Shown: in pieces, positions 54,259 through 63,975 of the stretch
Layout: the number at the start of each line of letters is the position of its first letter
Numbering within the stretch: position 1 is the first letter of the stretch
DNA from: Halomonas heilongjiangensis
Lineage (GTDB): Bacteria > Pseudomonadota > Gammaproteobacteria > Pseudomonadales > Halomonadaceae
Assembly (NCBI RefSeq): GCF_002879645.1
Contig: NZ_PNRE01000051.1
Coordinates: 1-64,000 of the forward strand
Direction: 5' to 3'
DNA: 64,000 nucleotides
Notes under the pieces: generated by a model
The model's database searches: none
The model's input: the letters and a program-made list of their open reading frames with translations, nothing else
Told to the model about the DNA's origin: nothing
Program-made: the position numbers and the translations under genes

Positions 54259-54663
54259 ATGCTTCATGCCCTTCACAATGACGCCCTCGGCAAGCTGATC
54301 CTGCGCCTCTCGGTGGCCGGCCTGATGCTGCTCCACGGCGTCGCCAAGCTGCTCAATCCCGGCAGCCTGACCTGGATCGGCGATACCCTCGCCGGCCAGG
54401 GCCTGCCCAGCTTCCTCGCCTATGGCGTGTTGCTCGGCGAGGTCGTCGCCCCGCTGATGGCGCTGATCGGCTGGCAGACCCGGATCGCCGGCCTGCTGAT
54501 GGCCGCCAACATGGTGGTGGCGATCTTCCTGGCCCATATGCACCAGCTCACCGAGTTCACCAGCAGCGGCGGCTGGGCCCTGGAGCTGCAGGGGCTCTAC
54601 CTGTTCGGCGCCGTGGCCCTCGTCTTCCTCGGCAGCGGGCGCATGGCCTGGCGCCCGGATTGA
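54259..54663 (+). CDS. DoxX family membrane protein
   Basis: A 134-aa inner-membrane protein with four hydrophobic segments (LILRLSVAGLMLLHGVAKLL, PSFLAYGVLLGEVVAPLMALIG, AGLLMAANMVVAIFLAHMHQL, LQGLYLFGAVALVFLG), the DoxX layout. RLSVAGLMLLHGVAKL is the family signature start. Members take part in redox reactions at the membrane, but the substrate is not known. GACAAGG sits upstream of the ATG. It converges with the glyoxalase gene with no gap. Confidence 0.82.
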   Translation: MLHALHNDALGKLILRLSVAGLMLLHGVAKLLNPGSLTWIGDTLAGQGLPSFLAYGVLLGEVVAPLMALIGWQTRIAGLLMAANMVVAIFLAHMHQLTEFTSSGGWALELQGLYLFGAVALVFLGSGRMAWRPD

Positions 54664-55104
54664 TCACCAGGTGCCGGTATTGTCCATCGACACCCAGGGC
54701 TCCTTCGGGGGCAGGGCGTCGCCCTTCTGCAGCAACTCGACGGAGATGCCGTCGGGGCTCCTGACGAAGGCCATGTGGCCATCCCGCGGTGGGCGGTTGA
54801 TGGTCACCCCTCCTGCCTGCAGCTTCTCGCAGAGGGCATAGATGTCGTCGACCCGATAGGCCAGGTGGCCGAAATTGCGGCCTCCGGTGTACGCCTCCGG
54901 GTCCCAGTTCCAGGTCAGCTCCAGCTCCGGCGCCTGGAGCTCGGTGGAGCGTGCCTCGTCCTCCGGGGCGGCGAGAAAGACCAGGGTGAAGCGTCCCTTC
55001 TCGTTCTCCTTGCGCCGCACCTCCTTGAGCCCCAGCAGGTCGCAGTAGAAGTGCAGCGAGGCGTCGAGGTCGCTGACGCGGACCATGGTGTGCAGGTACT
55101 GCAT
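54664..55104 (-). CDS. gloA: VOC family protein, lactoylglutathione lyase-like
   Basis: A 146-aa glyoxalase I-like protein, expected to convert the methylglyoxal-glutathione hemithioacetal to S-lactoylglutathione. [44 protein letters not shown] is the typical opening (metal-ligand His5), followed by [17 protein letters not shown] (His in the second half) and [13 protein letters not shown] (Glu). Closer to standard GloA than to antibiotic-resistance VOC proteins. Metal (Ni or Zn) cannot be inferred. Confidence 0.88.
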   Translation of the reverse strand: MQYLHTMVRVSDLDASLHFYCDLLGLKEVRRKENEKGRFTLVFLAAPEDEARSTELQAPELELTWNWDPEAYTGGRNFGHLAYRVDDIYALCEKLQAGGVTINRPPRDGHMAFVRSPDGISVELLQKGDALPPKEPWVSMDNTGTW

Positions 55105-55136
55105 GGCGGTTCCTTCTTCGATGATGATGCGTGAGC

Positions 55137-55589
55137 TCAGTCGTGGGCGTAGTCGCTGAAGACCGTCGGCGTGCGATCGTCATGGTGCCAGCCCAGCACG
55201 GCGTAGTCGTCGAAGCGGCCGGTCTCCATGCCCGGCGAGCCGTGGGGCATGCCCGGCACCGCCAGCCCCGCCACGTCGGGACGCTCCTCGAGTAGCCGCC
55301 GGATATCGGCGGCGGGCACATGCCCCTCGATCACGTAGCCGTCCACCACGGCGGTATGGCAGGACGCCAGCTCCGGGGTGACGCCATGCTCGAGCTTCAC
55401 CGCACGCATGTCACGGGTCTCGTGCACGCGCACCTCGAAGCCTTCCGCCTCCAGGTGCTCGGCCCAGGCGCTGCAGCAGCCGCAGTTGGGGTCCTTGTGC
55501 ATCTCCACCTGGGGGGCTTCGCCCCAGGCGAAGGAGGTGGACAGGGCGAGCAGGGTGCCGGCCAGGACCGGGTACGACCTTGACGTCAT
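55137..55589 (-). CDS. DUF411 periplasmic metal-binding protein (CopG-like)
   Basis: A 150-aa exported protein: signal [20 protein letters not shown], then [22 protein letters not shown], the DUF411 motif with CGCC plus a later [23 protein letters not shown]. Family members (CopG) bind copper in the periplasm and occur in copper-resistance loci. AGGAG lies 8 bases before the ATG at 55589. No other copper genes are adjacent here. Divergent from tag. Confidence 0.85.
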   Translation of the reverse strand: MTSRSYPVLAGTLLALSTSFAWGEAPQVEMHKDPNCGCCSAWAEHLEAEGFEVRVHETRDMRAVKLEHGVTPELASCHTAVVDGYVIEGHVPAADIRRLLEERPDVAGLAVPGMPHGSPGMETGRFDDYAVLGWHHDDRTPTVFSDYAHD

Positions 55590-55665
55590 GGTGTAGTCTC
55601 CTGTGATGAGCGCAAGCGCCGATGTCGGCATCCTGACAACCCTTGCCAATCCCGCGAGAGAGTCT

Positions 55666-56208
55666 ATGAGCCACTACTGTGACCAGGCACCGGGACATCC
55701 GTTTCACGGCCCCTACCACGACCACGAATACGGCTTCCCGGTCGCCGACGACCGGCTGCTCTTCGAGCGCCTGGTCCTGGAGATCAACCAGGCGGGCCTC
55801 TCCTGGCTCACCGTGCTGAAGAAGCGCGACGCCTTCCGAGACGCCTTCGAGGGCTTCGCGATCGAGCGGATCGCCGGCTATGGCGACGCCGATCGCGAGC
55901 GCCTGCTGACCGACGCCGGCATCATCCGCAACCGCCTCAAGGTCGATGCCGTGATCCACAACGCCGGCGTGGTCCTCGAGCTGCAGCGGCGCCATGGCAG
56001 CTTCCGGGACTGGTTGGCGCATCACCATCCGCTGACGCACGCCGACTGGGTCAAGCTGTTCCGGCGCACCTTCCGCTTCACCGGGCCGGAAATCGTCGGG
56101 GAGTTCCTGATGAGCACCGGCCACCTGCCCGGCGCCCACCGCGACGACTGCCCGGTCCACGCCCGCATCCTCGCGGCCGGCCCCCCTTGGGCATGCCCCA
56201 GTTCCTGA
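55666..56208 (+). CDS. tag: DNA-3-methyladenine glycosylase I
   Basis: Base-excision repair enzyme removing 3-methyladenine. The 180-aa product has YHDHEYGFPVADDRLLFERLVLEINQAGLSWLTVLKKR, the family core, and C-terminal HRDDCPVH; with Cys5 and the His of YHDHE these supply the zinc 'snap' ligands of TAG. The N-terminus differs from E. coli (no CGWV), as in a divergent TAG subgroup. ATG at 55666 is preceded by GAGAGAG; 55603 is an alternative start without family support. Confidence 0.88.
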   Translation: MSHYCDQAPGHPFHGPYHDHEYGFPVADDRLLFERLVLEINQAGLSWLTVLKKRDAFRDAFEGFAIERIAGYGDADRERLLTDAGIIRNRLKVDAVIHNAGVVLELQRRHGSFRDWLAHHHPLTHADWVKLFRRTFRFTGPEIVGEFLMSTGHLPGAHRDDCPVHARILAAGPPWACPSS

Positions 56209-56287
56209 GCCGTGATCCGACGGGAACCGGCGACGGCGGCGTGGCATCATAGTGGACGCTTCCCGGGCTACCGAAGGATTACCCTCG

Positions 56288-57355
56288 ATGGATTCGCTTA
56301 CCCAGGCCGCGCTGGGCGCGGCGGTCGGCGGTGCCGTGCTCGGCCGCCGGCTGGGCCGCAAGGCGGTGCTGATCGGTGCGGTACTGGGCACCCTGCCCGA
56401 CCTGGACGTGGTCATCGACTACGGCGATGCCGTGGCCAACATCACCGAGCACCGTGGCTTTTCCCACTCGCTCTTCGTGCTCTCGGGACTGGCCACCCTG
56501 TTGGCCCTGGTCGCCGCCCGCTTCGCTCCCGCCCGGGACATTTCCTTCCGCCGCTGGTGGGCCTTCTTCGGGCTCTGCCTGGTCACCCATCCGCTGCTGG
56601 ACGCCCTGACCACCTACGGCACCCAACTGTGGTGGCCGCTGGACATGCGCCCGACGGCCTGGCCGATCGTGTTCATCATCGACCCGCTCTATAGCCTGCC
56701 GCTGCTGGTGGGCATCGGCGTGGCGCTGGCCGGCGGCAACGGACGTCGCGGCCCCACCTGGGGCCTGGCGCTCTCCACGACCTACCTGGTGTTCGCCATG
56801 GGCGCCAAGACCTACGTCGAGCAGCGTCTCGAGCCGGTGCTGGCCGGTCACGGCCTCGAGGAGGCCCCGCGGCTGGTCCAGCCGACGCCCTTCAATACCC
56901 TGCTGTGGCGGGTGACGGTGGTCGACGGCGACCGGCACCACGAGACCCTGGTCGGGCTCCTCGACGGCGATACCCGGCCGGAACTGGAGACCTACAGTCG
57001 CGGCGCCGAGCTGGAGCCGGTGGCGCTGGCGAGCCGGCGTGGCGCCCGCCTCGACTGGTTCGCCGGCCCCTTCCTGCGCTATGAGGTGCTCGAGCTCGGC
57101 GGCCGGGAGACCCTGGTGGCCACCGACCTGCGCCTCGGCTTCCCGGGCTTCCACCCCTTCGGCTTCACCCTGGCGATTCGCGACGGGGACGAGTGGCAGC
57201 CGCTGGATACCCCCGAGCCGCTGCCGGCGCCCACCCGCAGCAACCGGGATGCCATCGGGCGGCTCGGGGCACGCATCCTCAGCCCGGAGCCGGCGCTGTG
57301 CACCAGCGACTTCGTCGCCAGCCACTGGATCGTCAGCACACCCAGCCAGTGCTGA
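56288..57355 (+). CDS. YdjM/DUF457 family membrane-bound metal-dependent hydrolase
   Basis: A 355-aa protein with N-terminal MDSLTQAALGAAVGGAVLGRRLGRKAVLIGAVLGTLPDLDV and EHRGFSHSLFVLSGLATLLAL, the DUF457 signature (metal ligands D and H in PDLD and HRGxxHS), and WWPLDMRPTAWPIVFIIDPLYSLPLL. About four membrane segments precede a ~170-residue soluble C-terminal domain. E. coli YdjM is SOS-controlled; no LexA box is evident here. AAGGAT lies upstream of the ATG at 56288. Confidence 0.8.
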   Translation: MDSLTQAALGAAVGGAVLGRRLGRKAVLIGAVLGTLPDLDVVIDYGDAVANITEHRGFSHSLFVLSGLATLLALVAARFAPARDISFRRWWAFFGLCLVTHPLLDALTTYGTQLWWPLDMRPTAWPIVFIIDPLYSLPLLVGIGVALAGGNGRRGPTWGLALSTTYLVFAMGAKTYVEQRLEPVLAGHGLEEAPRLVQPTPFNTLLWRVTVVDGDRHHETLVGLLDGDTRPELETYSRGAELEPVALASRRGARLDWFAGPFLRYEVLELGGRETLVATDLRLGFPGFHPFGFTLAIRDGDEWQPLDTPEPLPAPTRSNRDAIGRLGARILSPEPALCTSDFVASHWIVSTPSQC

Positions 57356-57372
57356 ACGGCGCCCATGACGAG

Positions 57373-57398
57373 GCGGGGCGGCCATCTGGCCGCCCCGC
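57373..57398. terminator. Bidirectional terminator-like hairpin
   Basis: GCGGGGCGGCC (57373-57383), loop ATCT, GGCCGCCCCGC (57388-57398): a perfect 11-bp stem between two convergent genes. No T-run follows on either side, so it may act as a processing or pausing structure. Confidence 0.5.
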
Positions 57399-57425
57399 GG
57401 TGCCGAAGCGCACGAATCGATCCGC

Positions 57426-58034
57426 TTACAGGGACTCGACCAGGCCATCGATGGCCTGCCTCGCCTCCTTGAGGGCCGCGTCGCGGTGGCCCTCGCCCAT
57501 GGCGAGGCCCTCGGCGTAGACCACGTCGACCTCAGTGATGCCGATCAGGCCGAGCATGCTCTTCAGGTGCGGCGTCTGGCTGTCCAGCGGCGTGCCGGCG
57601 TACTGCCCGCCGCGGGTCGCCAGGATCACCGCCCGCTTGCCCTCGACCAGCCCCTGGGGGCCCTGCTCGGTGTAGCGGAAGGTCTCGCCGGCGCGCAGCA
57701 CCCGGTCGAACCAGGCCTTGAGCTGTGACGGTATGCCCAGGTTGTAGAGCGGCACCGCCAACACCAGCACGTCGTGGTCACGCAGCTCGGCGATCAGGGC
57801 ATCGGAGCGGCCCGCCAGCTCGCGTTGCTCGACCGTGCGTTCGGCCGCCGGCACCTGCCAGCTGCCGAGTTCGGCGAGGCCGAGGTGGGGCAGCTCGTCG
57901 GCCACCAGGTCGCGGTTGGTCACCTCGAGGCCATCGCGCTCGACGGCGCGGGCCGAGAAGTGTTCGGCCAGGGCGATGGACTGGCCCTGGTTGCCCAGGA
58001 TCGAGGACGTGATGACGAGGGCGCGGGTAGTCAT
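57426..58034 (-). CDS. azoR: FMN-dependent NADH-azoreductase
   Basis: A 202-aa flavodoxin-like homodimeric enzyme reducing quinones and azo dyes with NADH. ALVITSSILGNQGQSIALAEHF is the FMN phosphate-binding start, VLAVPLYNLGIPSQLKAWFDRVLRAGETFRYTEQGPQGLVEGKRAVILATRGGQY holds the conserved flavin contacts, and HLKSMLGLIGITEVDVVYAEGLAMG fits the C-terminus. E. coli AzoR is 201 aa. GGAG lies 8 bases before the ATG. No regulator gene is adjacent. Confidence 0.93.
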   Translation of the reverse strand: MTTRALVITSSILGNQGQSIALAEHFSARAVERDGLEVTNRDLVADELPHLGLAELGSWQVPAAERTVEQRELAGRSDALIAELRDHDVLVLAVPLYNLGIPSQLKAWFDRVLRAGETFRYTEQGPQGLVEGKRAVILATRGGQYAGTPLDSQTPHLKSMLGLIGITEVDVVYAEGLAMGEGHRDAALKEARQAIDGLVESL

Positions 58035-58190
58035 GGCGATCTCCTTGTGTCGTTAACAGGATAATGATCGCCATTCTAGGTGTATTTTTTACAACGAAAA
58101 GCGCAAAAATCCGCGCATTATATTCGAGAAAATCGAAAGCCAGAGGCCTTCAGGCGCGTCGCGAGCGAACACAGGTCGTGCGCGTCCGCA

Positions 58191-58949
58191 TCAGGGGGCG
58201 ATGCCCTGGCCACAGCCCCGATAGGTTTCACCGTCGATGGTCAGGGTCACCCGGGCCGGGAAGGGCTCGCCGCTCATGTCGTCGAAGCAGGCCTGCCCCT
58301 CGATGCGCAGCTCGAAGGGGGTGTCCGCCCGGCCGCTGGCCAGGATCACCCGTCCCTCGCCGTTGTCCAGGGTGGTGACCCGATACGGCAGGGTCAGTTG
58401 GCGGTCGCCGTAGTCGAGCAGCAGGTCGATCTCGGCCTCGTTGCTGGGCAGGCTGGCCATCCAGCCCGGCTCGTTGCCCCGGGCATGGAACATCACATCG
58501 GGGCGGTCCCGGCGGGTCAGGGCGGTGCGCTTGATGTGCGCCTGGCACGCCAGGCGCCCGGTAGGGCTCTCGACGACCGCCTCCTCGCCCTTGTTCCAGA
58601 AACTGAGTTCGCCCTGCTGGTAGCGGGCCCCCCTGGCGACCACCGCCGGCTGCAGCCGCCAGGCGCCGTGGGCCGACCACAGCCGCAGCTCGTCGTCGGG
58701 ATGCGCGGTGACCAGGTCCTGGGCCGGGGTGCAGCGCCAGCCGACGAACGCCTCGGCGCCGCCGGCGAAGAAGGCCGAGGGCATCAGCGGTGCCGTGGGC
58801 TGCACGACCTTGCCATCGGCGGCGGCGGTGCGGTCGGCGACCTCCGGGCGCCCCTCGCCACTCGGGGCGGCGGCGCAGCCGGCCAGGAGCAGGGCGGTGC
58901 CGAGCAGCGGCGGCAGACGGCGGGCGAGGGTCATGGCAGAACGGGACAT
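58191..58949 (-). CDS. Lipoprotein with MliC-like lysozyme-inhibitor domain and COG3650 domain
   Basis: A 252-aa lipoprotein (LARRLPPLLGTALLLAGC, lipobox LAGC). Residues ~65-140 resemble MliC: VGWRCTPAQDLVTAHPDDELRLW, VVARGARYQQGELSFWNKGEEAVVESPTGRLACQ with its two cysteines, i.e. an inhibitor of c-type lysozyme. Residues ~150-250 match the COG3650 pattern: FHARGNEPGWMASL, LLLDYGDRQLTLPYRV, CFDDMSGEPFPARVTLTIDG. Such fused proteins occur in gammaproteobacteria; the second domain's role is unknown. Outer-membrane location is inferred. Confidence 0.78.
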   Translation of the reverse strand: MSRSAMTLARRLPPLLGTALLLAGCAAAPSGEGRPEVADRTAAADGKVVQPTAPLMPSAFFAGGAEAFVGWRCTPAQDLVTAHPDDELRLWSAHGAWRLQPAVVARGARYQQGELSFWNKGEEAVVESPTGRLACQAHIKRTALTRRDRPDVMFHARGNEPGWMASLPSNEAEIDLLLDYGDRQLTLPYRVTTLDNGEGRVILASGRADTPFELRIEGQACFDDMSGEPFPARVTLTIDGETYRGCGQGIAP

Positions 58950-59053
58950 GGCGGCTCCTTGCGTGGTGTGTCGTATTCCTGCGCGAGCCCAGAATACCAG
59001 CCGCCGATGCCTCGCGCTCAGGCCAACCGCCCTTCCCCGCTCAACGCCCGGCC

Positions 59054-61351
59054 TCAGCCATGGCGCCGCCTCAGCCCCCGCGCGGCCTCGACCATGTTGG
59101 CCAGCGCCGGCTCCACCTCCGCCCAGCCGCGGGTCTTGAGGCCACAGTCCGGGTTGACCCAGAGCCGCTCCGGCGGGATGCGCTCGGCCGCCTTCTCCAT
59201 CAGCTGCACCATCCAGTCCACCTCGGGAATGTTCGGCGAGTGGATGTCATAGACCCCCGGGCCGATCTCGTTGGGGTAGGCGAAGTCCTGGAACGCCTCG
59301 AGCAGCTCCATGTCGGAGCGCGAGGTCTCGATGGTGATGACATCGGCATCCAGCGCGGCGATGGCGGCGATGATGTCGTTGAACTCCGAATAGCACATGT
59401 GGGTGTGGATCTGGGTCGCGTCGCGGGCCACCGCGGCCGACAGCCTGAAGCATGCCACCGCCCAGTCGAGGTACGCCTGCCACTCGCCGCTGCGCAGCGG
59501 CAAGCCCTCGCGCAGGGCCGGTTCGTCGATCTGGATCGCCCGGATGCCGGCGGCCTCCAGGTCGCGCACCTCGTCGCGCAGCGCCAGGGCGATCTGGCGG
59601 CAGGTGGTCTCGCGGGGCTGGTCGTCGCGCACGAAGGACCACTGCAGCATGGTCACCGGCCCCGTCAGCATGCCCTTCATGGGACGCTCGGTGAGCGACT
59701 GGGCATACTCGCTCCAGCGCACCGTCATCGGGCCGGGGCGGCTGACGTCGCCGAAGATCACCGGTGGCTTGACGCAGCGCGAACCGTAGCTCTGTACCCA
59801 GCCGTAGCGGGTGAAGGCATAGCCCTCGAGCCGTTCGCCGAAGTACTCGACCATGTCGTTGCGCTCGGCCTCGCCGTGCACCAGCATGTCGAGCCCCAGC
59901 GCCTCCTGGCGCGCCACGGCATGGGCGATCGCCTCGCGCATCCGCGCCTCGTAGGCGCCGGGCTCCAGCTCCCCGGCCTTGACGGCACGGCGGGCCGCAC
60001 GGATCTCCGCCGTCTGGGGGAAGGAGCCGATGGTGGTGGTGGGATAGAGCGGCAGCCCCAGAGCCCGGCGCTGGGCCTTGGCGCGTACCGGATAGGGACT
60101 GGCACGTTCGGTATCGGCGGCACTCACCCTGGCCAGGCGCTCGGCCACCGCCGGCCGGTGGATGCGCACAGAGTCCCGGCGGGCCTGCAGGGCCAGGGTG
60201 GCGGCCTCGACACGCTCCCGGTCCTGCGCCGTGGCGCGGCCATCGAGCAGGTGCGCGAGCGTCACCACCTCGTCGAGCTTCTGGCGGGCGAAGGCCAGCC
60301 AGCTCCTGAGCTCGGGGTCGAGTTCGGTCTCGGCCTCGAGGTCCACCGGGACGTGCAGCAGCGAGCACGACGGGGCCAGCCACAGCCGCTTGCCCAGACG
60401 CATGCGGGCCGACGCGAGGCGCTCGCGCAGCAGCGCCAGGTCGGCACGCCAGATGTTGCGGCCGTCGATGGCCCCCACCGACAGCACCTTGTAGCCGGGT
60501 AGCCGGTCGAGCACCGCCTCGAGCTGCTCCGGGGCGCGCACCGCATCGATGTGCAGGCCCTCCACCGGCAGGTTCACCGCCAGGTTGAGGTTCTCGCCCA
60601 GGCCGCCGAAGCAGGTGGCCAGCAGCAGCTTGACCGGCACGCGGCCCAGCACGCTGTAGGCCGCCTCATAGGCCTGCTGCCATTCGCGGGGGAGATCCTG
60701 CACCAGGGCCGGCTCGTCGAGCTGCACCCACTCCACGCCCTGCTCGGCCAGCCGCGCGAGAACCTCGCTGTAGACCGGCAGCACCGCCTCCAGCAGGCTC
60801 AGCCGGTCGAGTCCCTCGTCCCGGGCCTTGGCCAGCCATAGCCAGGTCAGCGGCCCCAGCAGGGTGACCTTGACCGGGTGGCCGGCGGCCCGGGCCTCCG
60901 CCACCTGATCGAACAGCCGGGAGCTCGCCAGGCGGAAGGACTGGCCGGCGTGCAGCTCCGGTACCAGGTAGTGGTAGTTGGTATCGAAGTACTTGGTCAT
61001 CTCGCAGGCCGCCGCCGGGGTGCCGGTCGGCGCGCGCCCCCGGGCCATGCGGAAGGCGGTGTCCAGCGACACCTCGCCCCGGGCCACCTCGTCGTCGGCC
61101 GCGAAGCGGCCCGGCACCGCCCCGAGCAGTATCGAGACGTCGAGCACCTGGTCGTAGAAGGCGAAGTCGCCCACCGTCACCAGGTCGAGCCCCGCCTCGC
61201 GCTGGGCCGCCCAGTGGCGCTCGCGCAGCGCCCGGCCGGTGGCTTCCAGGGCCTCGAGGTCGGTCTCGCCCCGCCAGTAGGCCTCGGTGGCCGTCTTCAG
61301 CTCGCGGTTCGCGCCGATGCGCGGATAGCCGGCAATATGAGCCAAGGTCAT
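59054..61351 (-). CDS. metE: Cobalamin-independent methionine synthase MetE
   Basis: Transfers a methyl group from 5-methyltetrahydropteroyltriglutamate to homocysteine. The 765-aa product (E. coli 753) shows the N-terminal [32 protein letters not shown] and, in the C-terminal half, the zinc ligands HTHMCYSEF (His and Cys), ETSRSDME (Glu) and NPDCGLKTR (Cys). AAAGGAT precedes the ATG. metR is divergent with 103 bp between starts, the standard regulatory pairing. Confidence 0.97.
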   Translation of the reverse strand: MTLAHIAGYPRIGANRELKTATEAYWRGETDLEALEATGRALRERHWAAQREAGLDLVTVGDFAFYDQVLDVSILLGAVPGRFAADDEVARGEVSLDTAFRMARGRAPTGTPAAACEMTKYFDTNYHYLVPELHAGQSFRLASSRLFDQVAEARAAGHPVKVTLLGPLTWLWLAKARDEGLDRLSLLEAVLPVYSEVLARLAEQGVEWVQLDEPALVQDLPREWQQAYEAAYSVLGRVPVKLLLATCFGGLGENLNLAVNLPVEGLHIDAVRAPEQLEAVLDRLPGYKVLSVGAIDGRNIWRADLALLRERLASARMRLGKRLWLAPSCSLLHVPVDLEAETELDPELRSWLAFARQKLDEVVTLAHLLDGRATAQDRERVEAATLALQARRDSVRIHRPAVAERLARVSAADTERASPYPVRAKAQRRALGLPLYPTTTIGSFPQTAEIRAARRAVKAGELEPGAYEARMREAIAHAVARQEALGLDMLVHGEAERNDMVEYFGERLEGYAFTRYGWVQSYGSRCVKPPVIFGDVSRPGPMTVRWSEYAQSLTERPMKGMLTGPVTMLQWSFVRDDQPRETTCRQIALALRDEVRDLEAAGIRAIQIDEPALREGLPLRSGEWQAYLDWAVACFRLSAAVARDATQIHTHMCYSEFNDIIAAIAALDADVITIETSRSDMELLEAFQDFAYPNEIGPGVYDIHSPNIPEVDWMVQLMEKAAERIPPERLWVNPDCGLKTRGWAEVEPALANMVEAARGLRRRHG

Positions 61352-61454
61352 GGTGAGATCCTTTTTGCATGAATGATGCGATAAAGGATCGCTGGCCGTG
61401 AATGGTGAATCAAACTAAACTTCTTAATCTTTAAAATGAAATCGGCTCAATCGA

Positions 61455-62369
61455 ATGCTGGAACTTCGCCATCTGCGCACCCTCGTCGCCCTGCGCGACG
61501 CCGGCTCCCTGGTCGAGGCCGCCGAGCGCGTGCACCTGACCCAGTCGGCTCTGTCGCACCAGATCAAGGACCTGGAGGAGCGCCTGGGCGCCCCGCTGTT
61601 CGTGCGCAAGACCCGCCCGGTGGAGTTCACCCGGGCCGGGCAGCGCCTGCTCGTCCTGGCCGAGCAGGTCCTGCCCCAGGTACGCATGACCGAGCGCGAC
61701 CTGGCACGGCTGGCCGGCAACGAGCAGGGCCGCCTGCACATGGCCATCGAATGCCACAGCTGCTTTCAGTGGCTGATGCCCACCATCGACCACTTCCGCG
61801 ACCACTGGCCGGAGGTGGAGATCGACATCCCCGGCGGCCATCATTTCGACCCGCTGCCGGCGCTGGCCAGGGAACAGCTGGACCTGGTGATCACCGCCGA
61901 TCCCCAGCCGCTGCCCGGCGTCTACTACGAGCCGCTGTTCCGTTACGAGGGCCTGCTCGCGGTGGCCCGCCAGCATCGCCTCGCGGGCAGGCCCTTCGTG
62001 CTTGCCGAGGACCTGGCCGAGGAGACCCTGATCACCTATCCGGTGGAACATTCACGGCTGGACGTCTTCACCCAGTTCCTCGACCCCGTCGGCGTGCGCC
62101 CCAGGGAGGTGCGCACCGCCGAGCTGACGATCATGATGATGCAACTGGTGGCCAGTGGCCGCGGGGTCTGCGCCCTGCCCAACTGGGCGCTGACCGAGTA
62201 CCTGGAGCGCAGCTACGTGAGCGCCGTGACGCTGGGCGAGAAGGGGGTGTGGAGCACGCTGTTCGCGGCGATCCGCGAGGAGACCCGCGAGGCCCCCTGG
62301 ATGGAAGACTTCCTGCGCACCGCCCGGGAAACGTCCTTTGCGGTGCTCGAGGGCATCAAGCCGGCGTGA
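61455..62369 (+). CDS. metR: LysR family regulator MetR
   Basis: Activator of metE and other methionine genes using homocysteine as co-inducer. The 304-aa product has the LysR winged helix at the N-terminus (ELRHLRTLVALRDAGSLVEAAERVHLTQSALSHQIKDLEERLG) and a periplasmic-binding-like effector domain. HSCFQWLMPTIDHFRDHWPEVEIDI is typical of MetR. No strong ribosome-binding site precedes ATG 61455. I could not find a clean TGAA-N5-TTCA operator in the 103-bp gap. The 3' end overlaps the convergent kinase gene by 14 bp. Confidence 0.93.
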   Translation: MLELRHLRTLVALRDAGSLVEAAERVHLTQSALSHQIKDLEERLGAPLFVRKTRPVEFTRAGQRLLVLAEQVLPQVRMTERDLARLAGNEQGRLHMAIECHSCFQWLMPTIDHFRDHWPEVEIDIPGGHHFDPLPALAREQLDLVITADPQPLPGVYYEPLFRYEGLLAVARQHRLAGRPFVLAEDLAEETLITYPVEHSRLDVFTQFLDPVGVRPREVRTAELTIMMMQLVASGRGVCALPNWALTEYLERSYVSAVTLGEKGVWSTLFAAIREETREAPWMEDFLRTARETSFAVLEGIKPA

Positions 62370-63972
62370 CGGGTCGGCGCGGGAGCAGCAGGGTGAAACG
62401 GGCGCCGCCCAGTTGCGGGCTGTCGTCGACCGCGACGCTGCCACCGTGCCAGGTCATGACCTTCTGCACGATGGAGAGCCCCAGCCCGTAGCCCCCGGAG
62501 CTGCGGGTGCGGCTGTCATCGAGGCGAGCGAAGGGCTTGAAGACCTCCAGGCGCTCCGAGACGGGTACCCCGGGGCCGTCGTCCTCCACGTCCAGACGCA
62601 CCAGGTGCGGCTCGGAATGCAGGCGGATCAGCACACGCGAGCGGGCGTGCCGGCAGGCATTGGCGACCAGGTTCTGCAGGGCTCGCTGGAGATAACGGGG
62701 ATCGGCACTGATCTCCACTTCGTCCCCCCCGGCCAGCTCGAAGCGCAGGTGGCCATGCAGCGGGCTCAGGGTCTCGATCACCCGCTCCGCCATGGCCCGG
62801 CAGTCGACCAGCGAGGTATCCATCTCCATGCTGTTGACCGACTCGTTGCCCAGCCTGGCATAGGTGAGGATCTCGTCGATCAGGCCGTCGAGCTCCTCGA
62901 TGTCGCCGTCGATGCCCTCGAGCTGGCGACGAATCGCCGGATCATCGGTCATGTCCTCGACCATCTGCACGGCGAAGCGGATACGCGCCACCGGGGTACG
63001 CAGCTCGTGGGAGACAGCGCGAATCATGTCCTGCTGGGCGCGCAGCAGCGACTGTACCTGGGTGGCCATGCCGTTGAAGGCCATGCCCAGCCGTCCCAGG
63101 AAGTCGCCGCTCTCGACCTTGACCCGGGTGTCCAGGCGGCCGCCGGCGATGCGCGTGGCGGCCAGCTCGAGCCGTGCCATGCGCGCCTCCACGCCACGCA
63201 CGATCAGGTAGATGATCACCGCCAGCACGCCGAGCAGGATCATCAGCAGCAGCAGTTGCAGCGACCCCGGCATCGGTTCGAAGGCCTGCACCGGCCCGAT
63301 GGCGAGCCAGCGGGCCTCGCCGTCGGTATCCGGCAATTCCAGGTACATCGTGATGGACCAGCGCCCCGGCAGCAGGCGAATCACCACCTCGCCCTCGGCC
63401 AACCGCGACAGCTGGCGGGCATCCAGCCCTTCCGGCGCCCGGTCGGTCAGGGTCACCGGGATGCCGGCGCCGGAGACCCACTCCAGGCGCTGCTGGCGTT
63501 CGGCGCCCTGCACCTCGCTCAGCCACTCCCCGAACAGCTCGGTGAGCCCGCGCAGCTGCTGCTCGCTCAAGCCCGCCAGATCGATCTCCAGCAGCCAGTC
63601 GCCACCGGGCAGCAGCCGCTGCAGGCGCCAGCCATGCTCGCCCCGGAAGGAGACCAGCACCCGGCCGCTCTCGAGCCGGGTGCGATCGAAGTAGTTCAGC
63701 ACCAGGGAGTCGACGGGATAGAGGGTCGGGGTCATGTCGAGCCGCTCGGCACGGCGCTCCAGCCAGGCCTCACGCTCGTCGCGGGGCAGTTCCGCGAGCT
63801 TCTCCACCAGCAGGCGCATGGGCGCGTCGGCGAGCTGCTCGCGATGATGCTCGCGACGCACCTGATCGACCATGGCCAGGCCCAGGAGGGCCAGGCCGAA
63901 GGTCAGCAGCAGCGCCAGTGCCAGCAGCACATAGACGCGCAGGAAGGTGCTGTCGGCCAGCGCCCGCCGCAT
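62356..63972 (-). CDS. Two-component sensor histidine kinase, RstB-like
   Basis: A 538-aa inner-membrane kinase. Membrane segment 1 is VYVLLALALLLTFGLALLGLAMV (13-35); the periplasmic sensor runs to ~235; segment 2 is LQLLLLMILLGVLAVIIYLIV; then HAMP (VEARMARLELAATRIAGGRLDTRV), HisKA with His322 in AVSHELRTPVARIRF, and HATPase with NLVANACRHA, DDGPGVP and GGYGLGLSIVQKV. The order and long sensor recall RstB. It starts 3 bases after the stop of the response regulator at the window edge. The sensed signal is unknown. Confidence 0.87.
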   Translation of the reverse strand: MRRALADSTFLRVYVLLALALLLTFGLALLGLAMVDQVRREHHREQLADAPMRLLVEKLAELPRDEREAWLERRAERLDMTPTLYPVDSLVLNYFDRTRLESGRVLVSFRGEHGWRLQRLLPGGDWLLEIDLAGLSEQQLRGLTELFGEWLSEVQGAERQQRLEWVSGAGIPVTLTDRAPEGLDARQLSRLAEGEVVIRLLPGRWSITMYLELPDTDGEARWLAIGPVQAFEPMPGSLQLLLLMILLGVLAVIIYLIVRGVEARMARLELAATRIAGGRLDTRVKVESGDFLGRLGMAFNGMATQVQSLLRAQQDMIRAVSHELRTPVARIRFAVQMVEDMTDDPAIRRQLEGIDGDIEELDGLIDEILTYARLGNESVNSMEMDTSLVDCRAMAERVIETLSPLHGHLRFELAGGDEVEISADPRYLQRALQNLVANACRHARSRVLIRLHSEPHLVRLDVEDDGPGVPVSERLEVFKPFARLDDSRTRSSGGYGLGLSIVQKVMTWHGGSVAVDDSPQLGGARFTLLLPRRPVTPA

Positions 63973-63975
63973 GGA

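Noticed and set aside
61352..61454. MetR operator TGAA-N5-TTCA between metE and metR
   Set aside because: Only a half-match (TGAA at 61399) is seen; the second half is not conserved.
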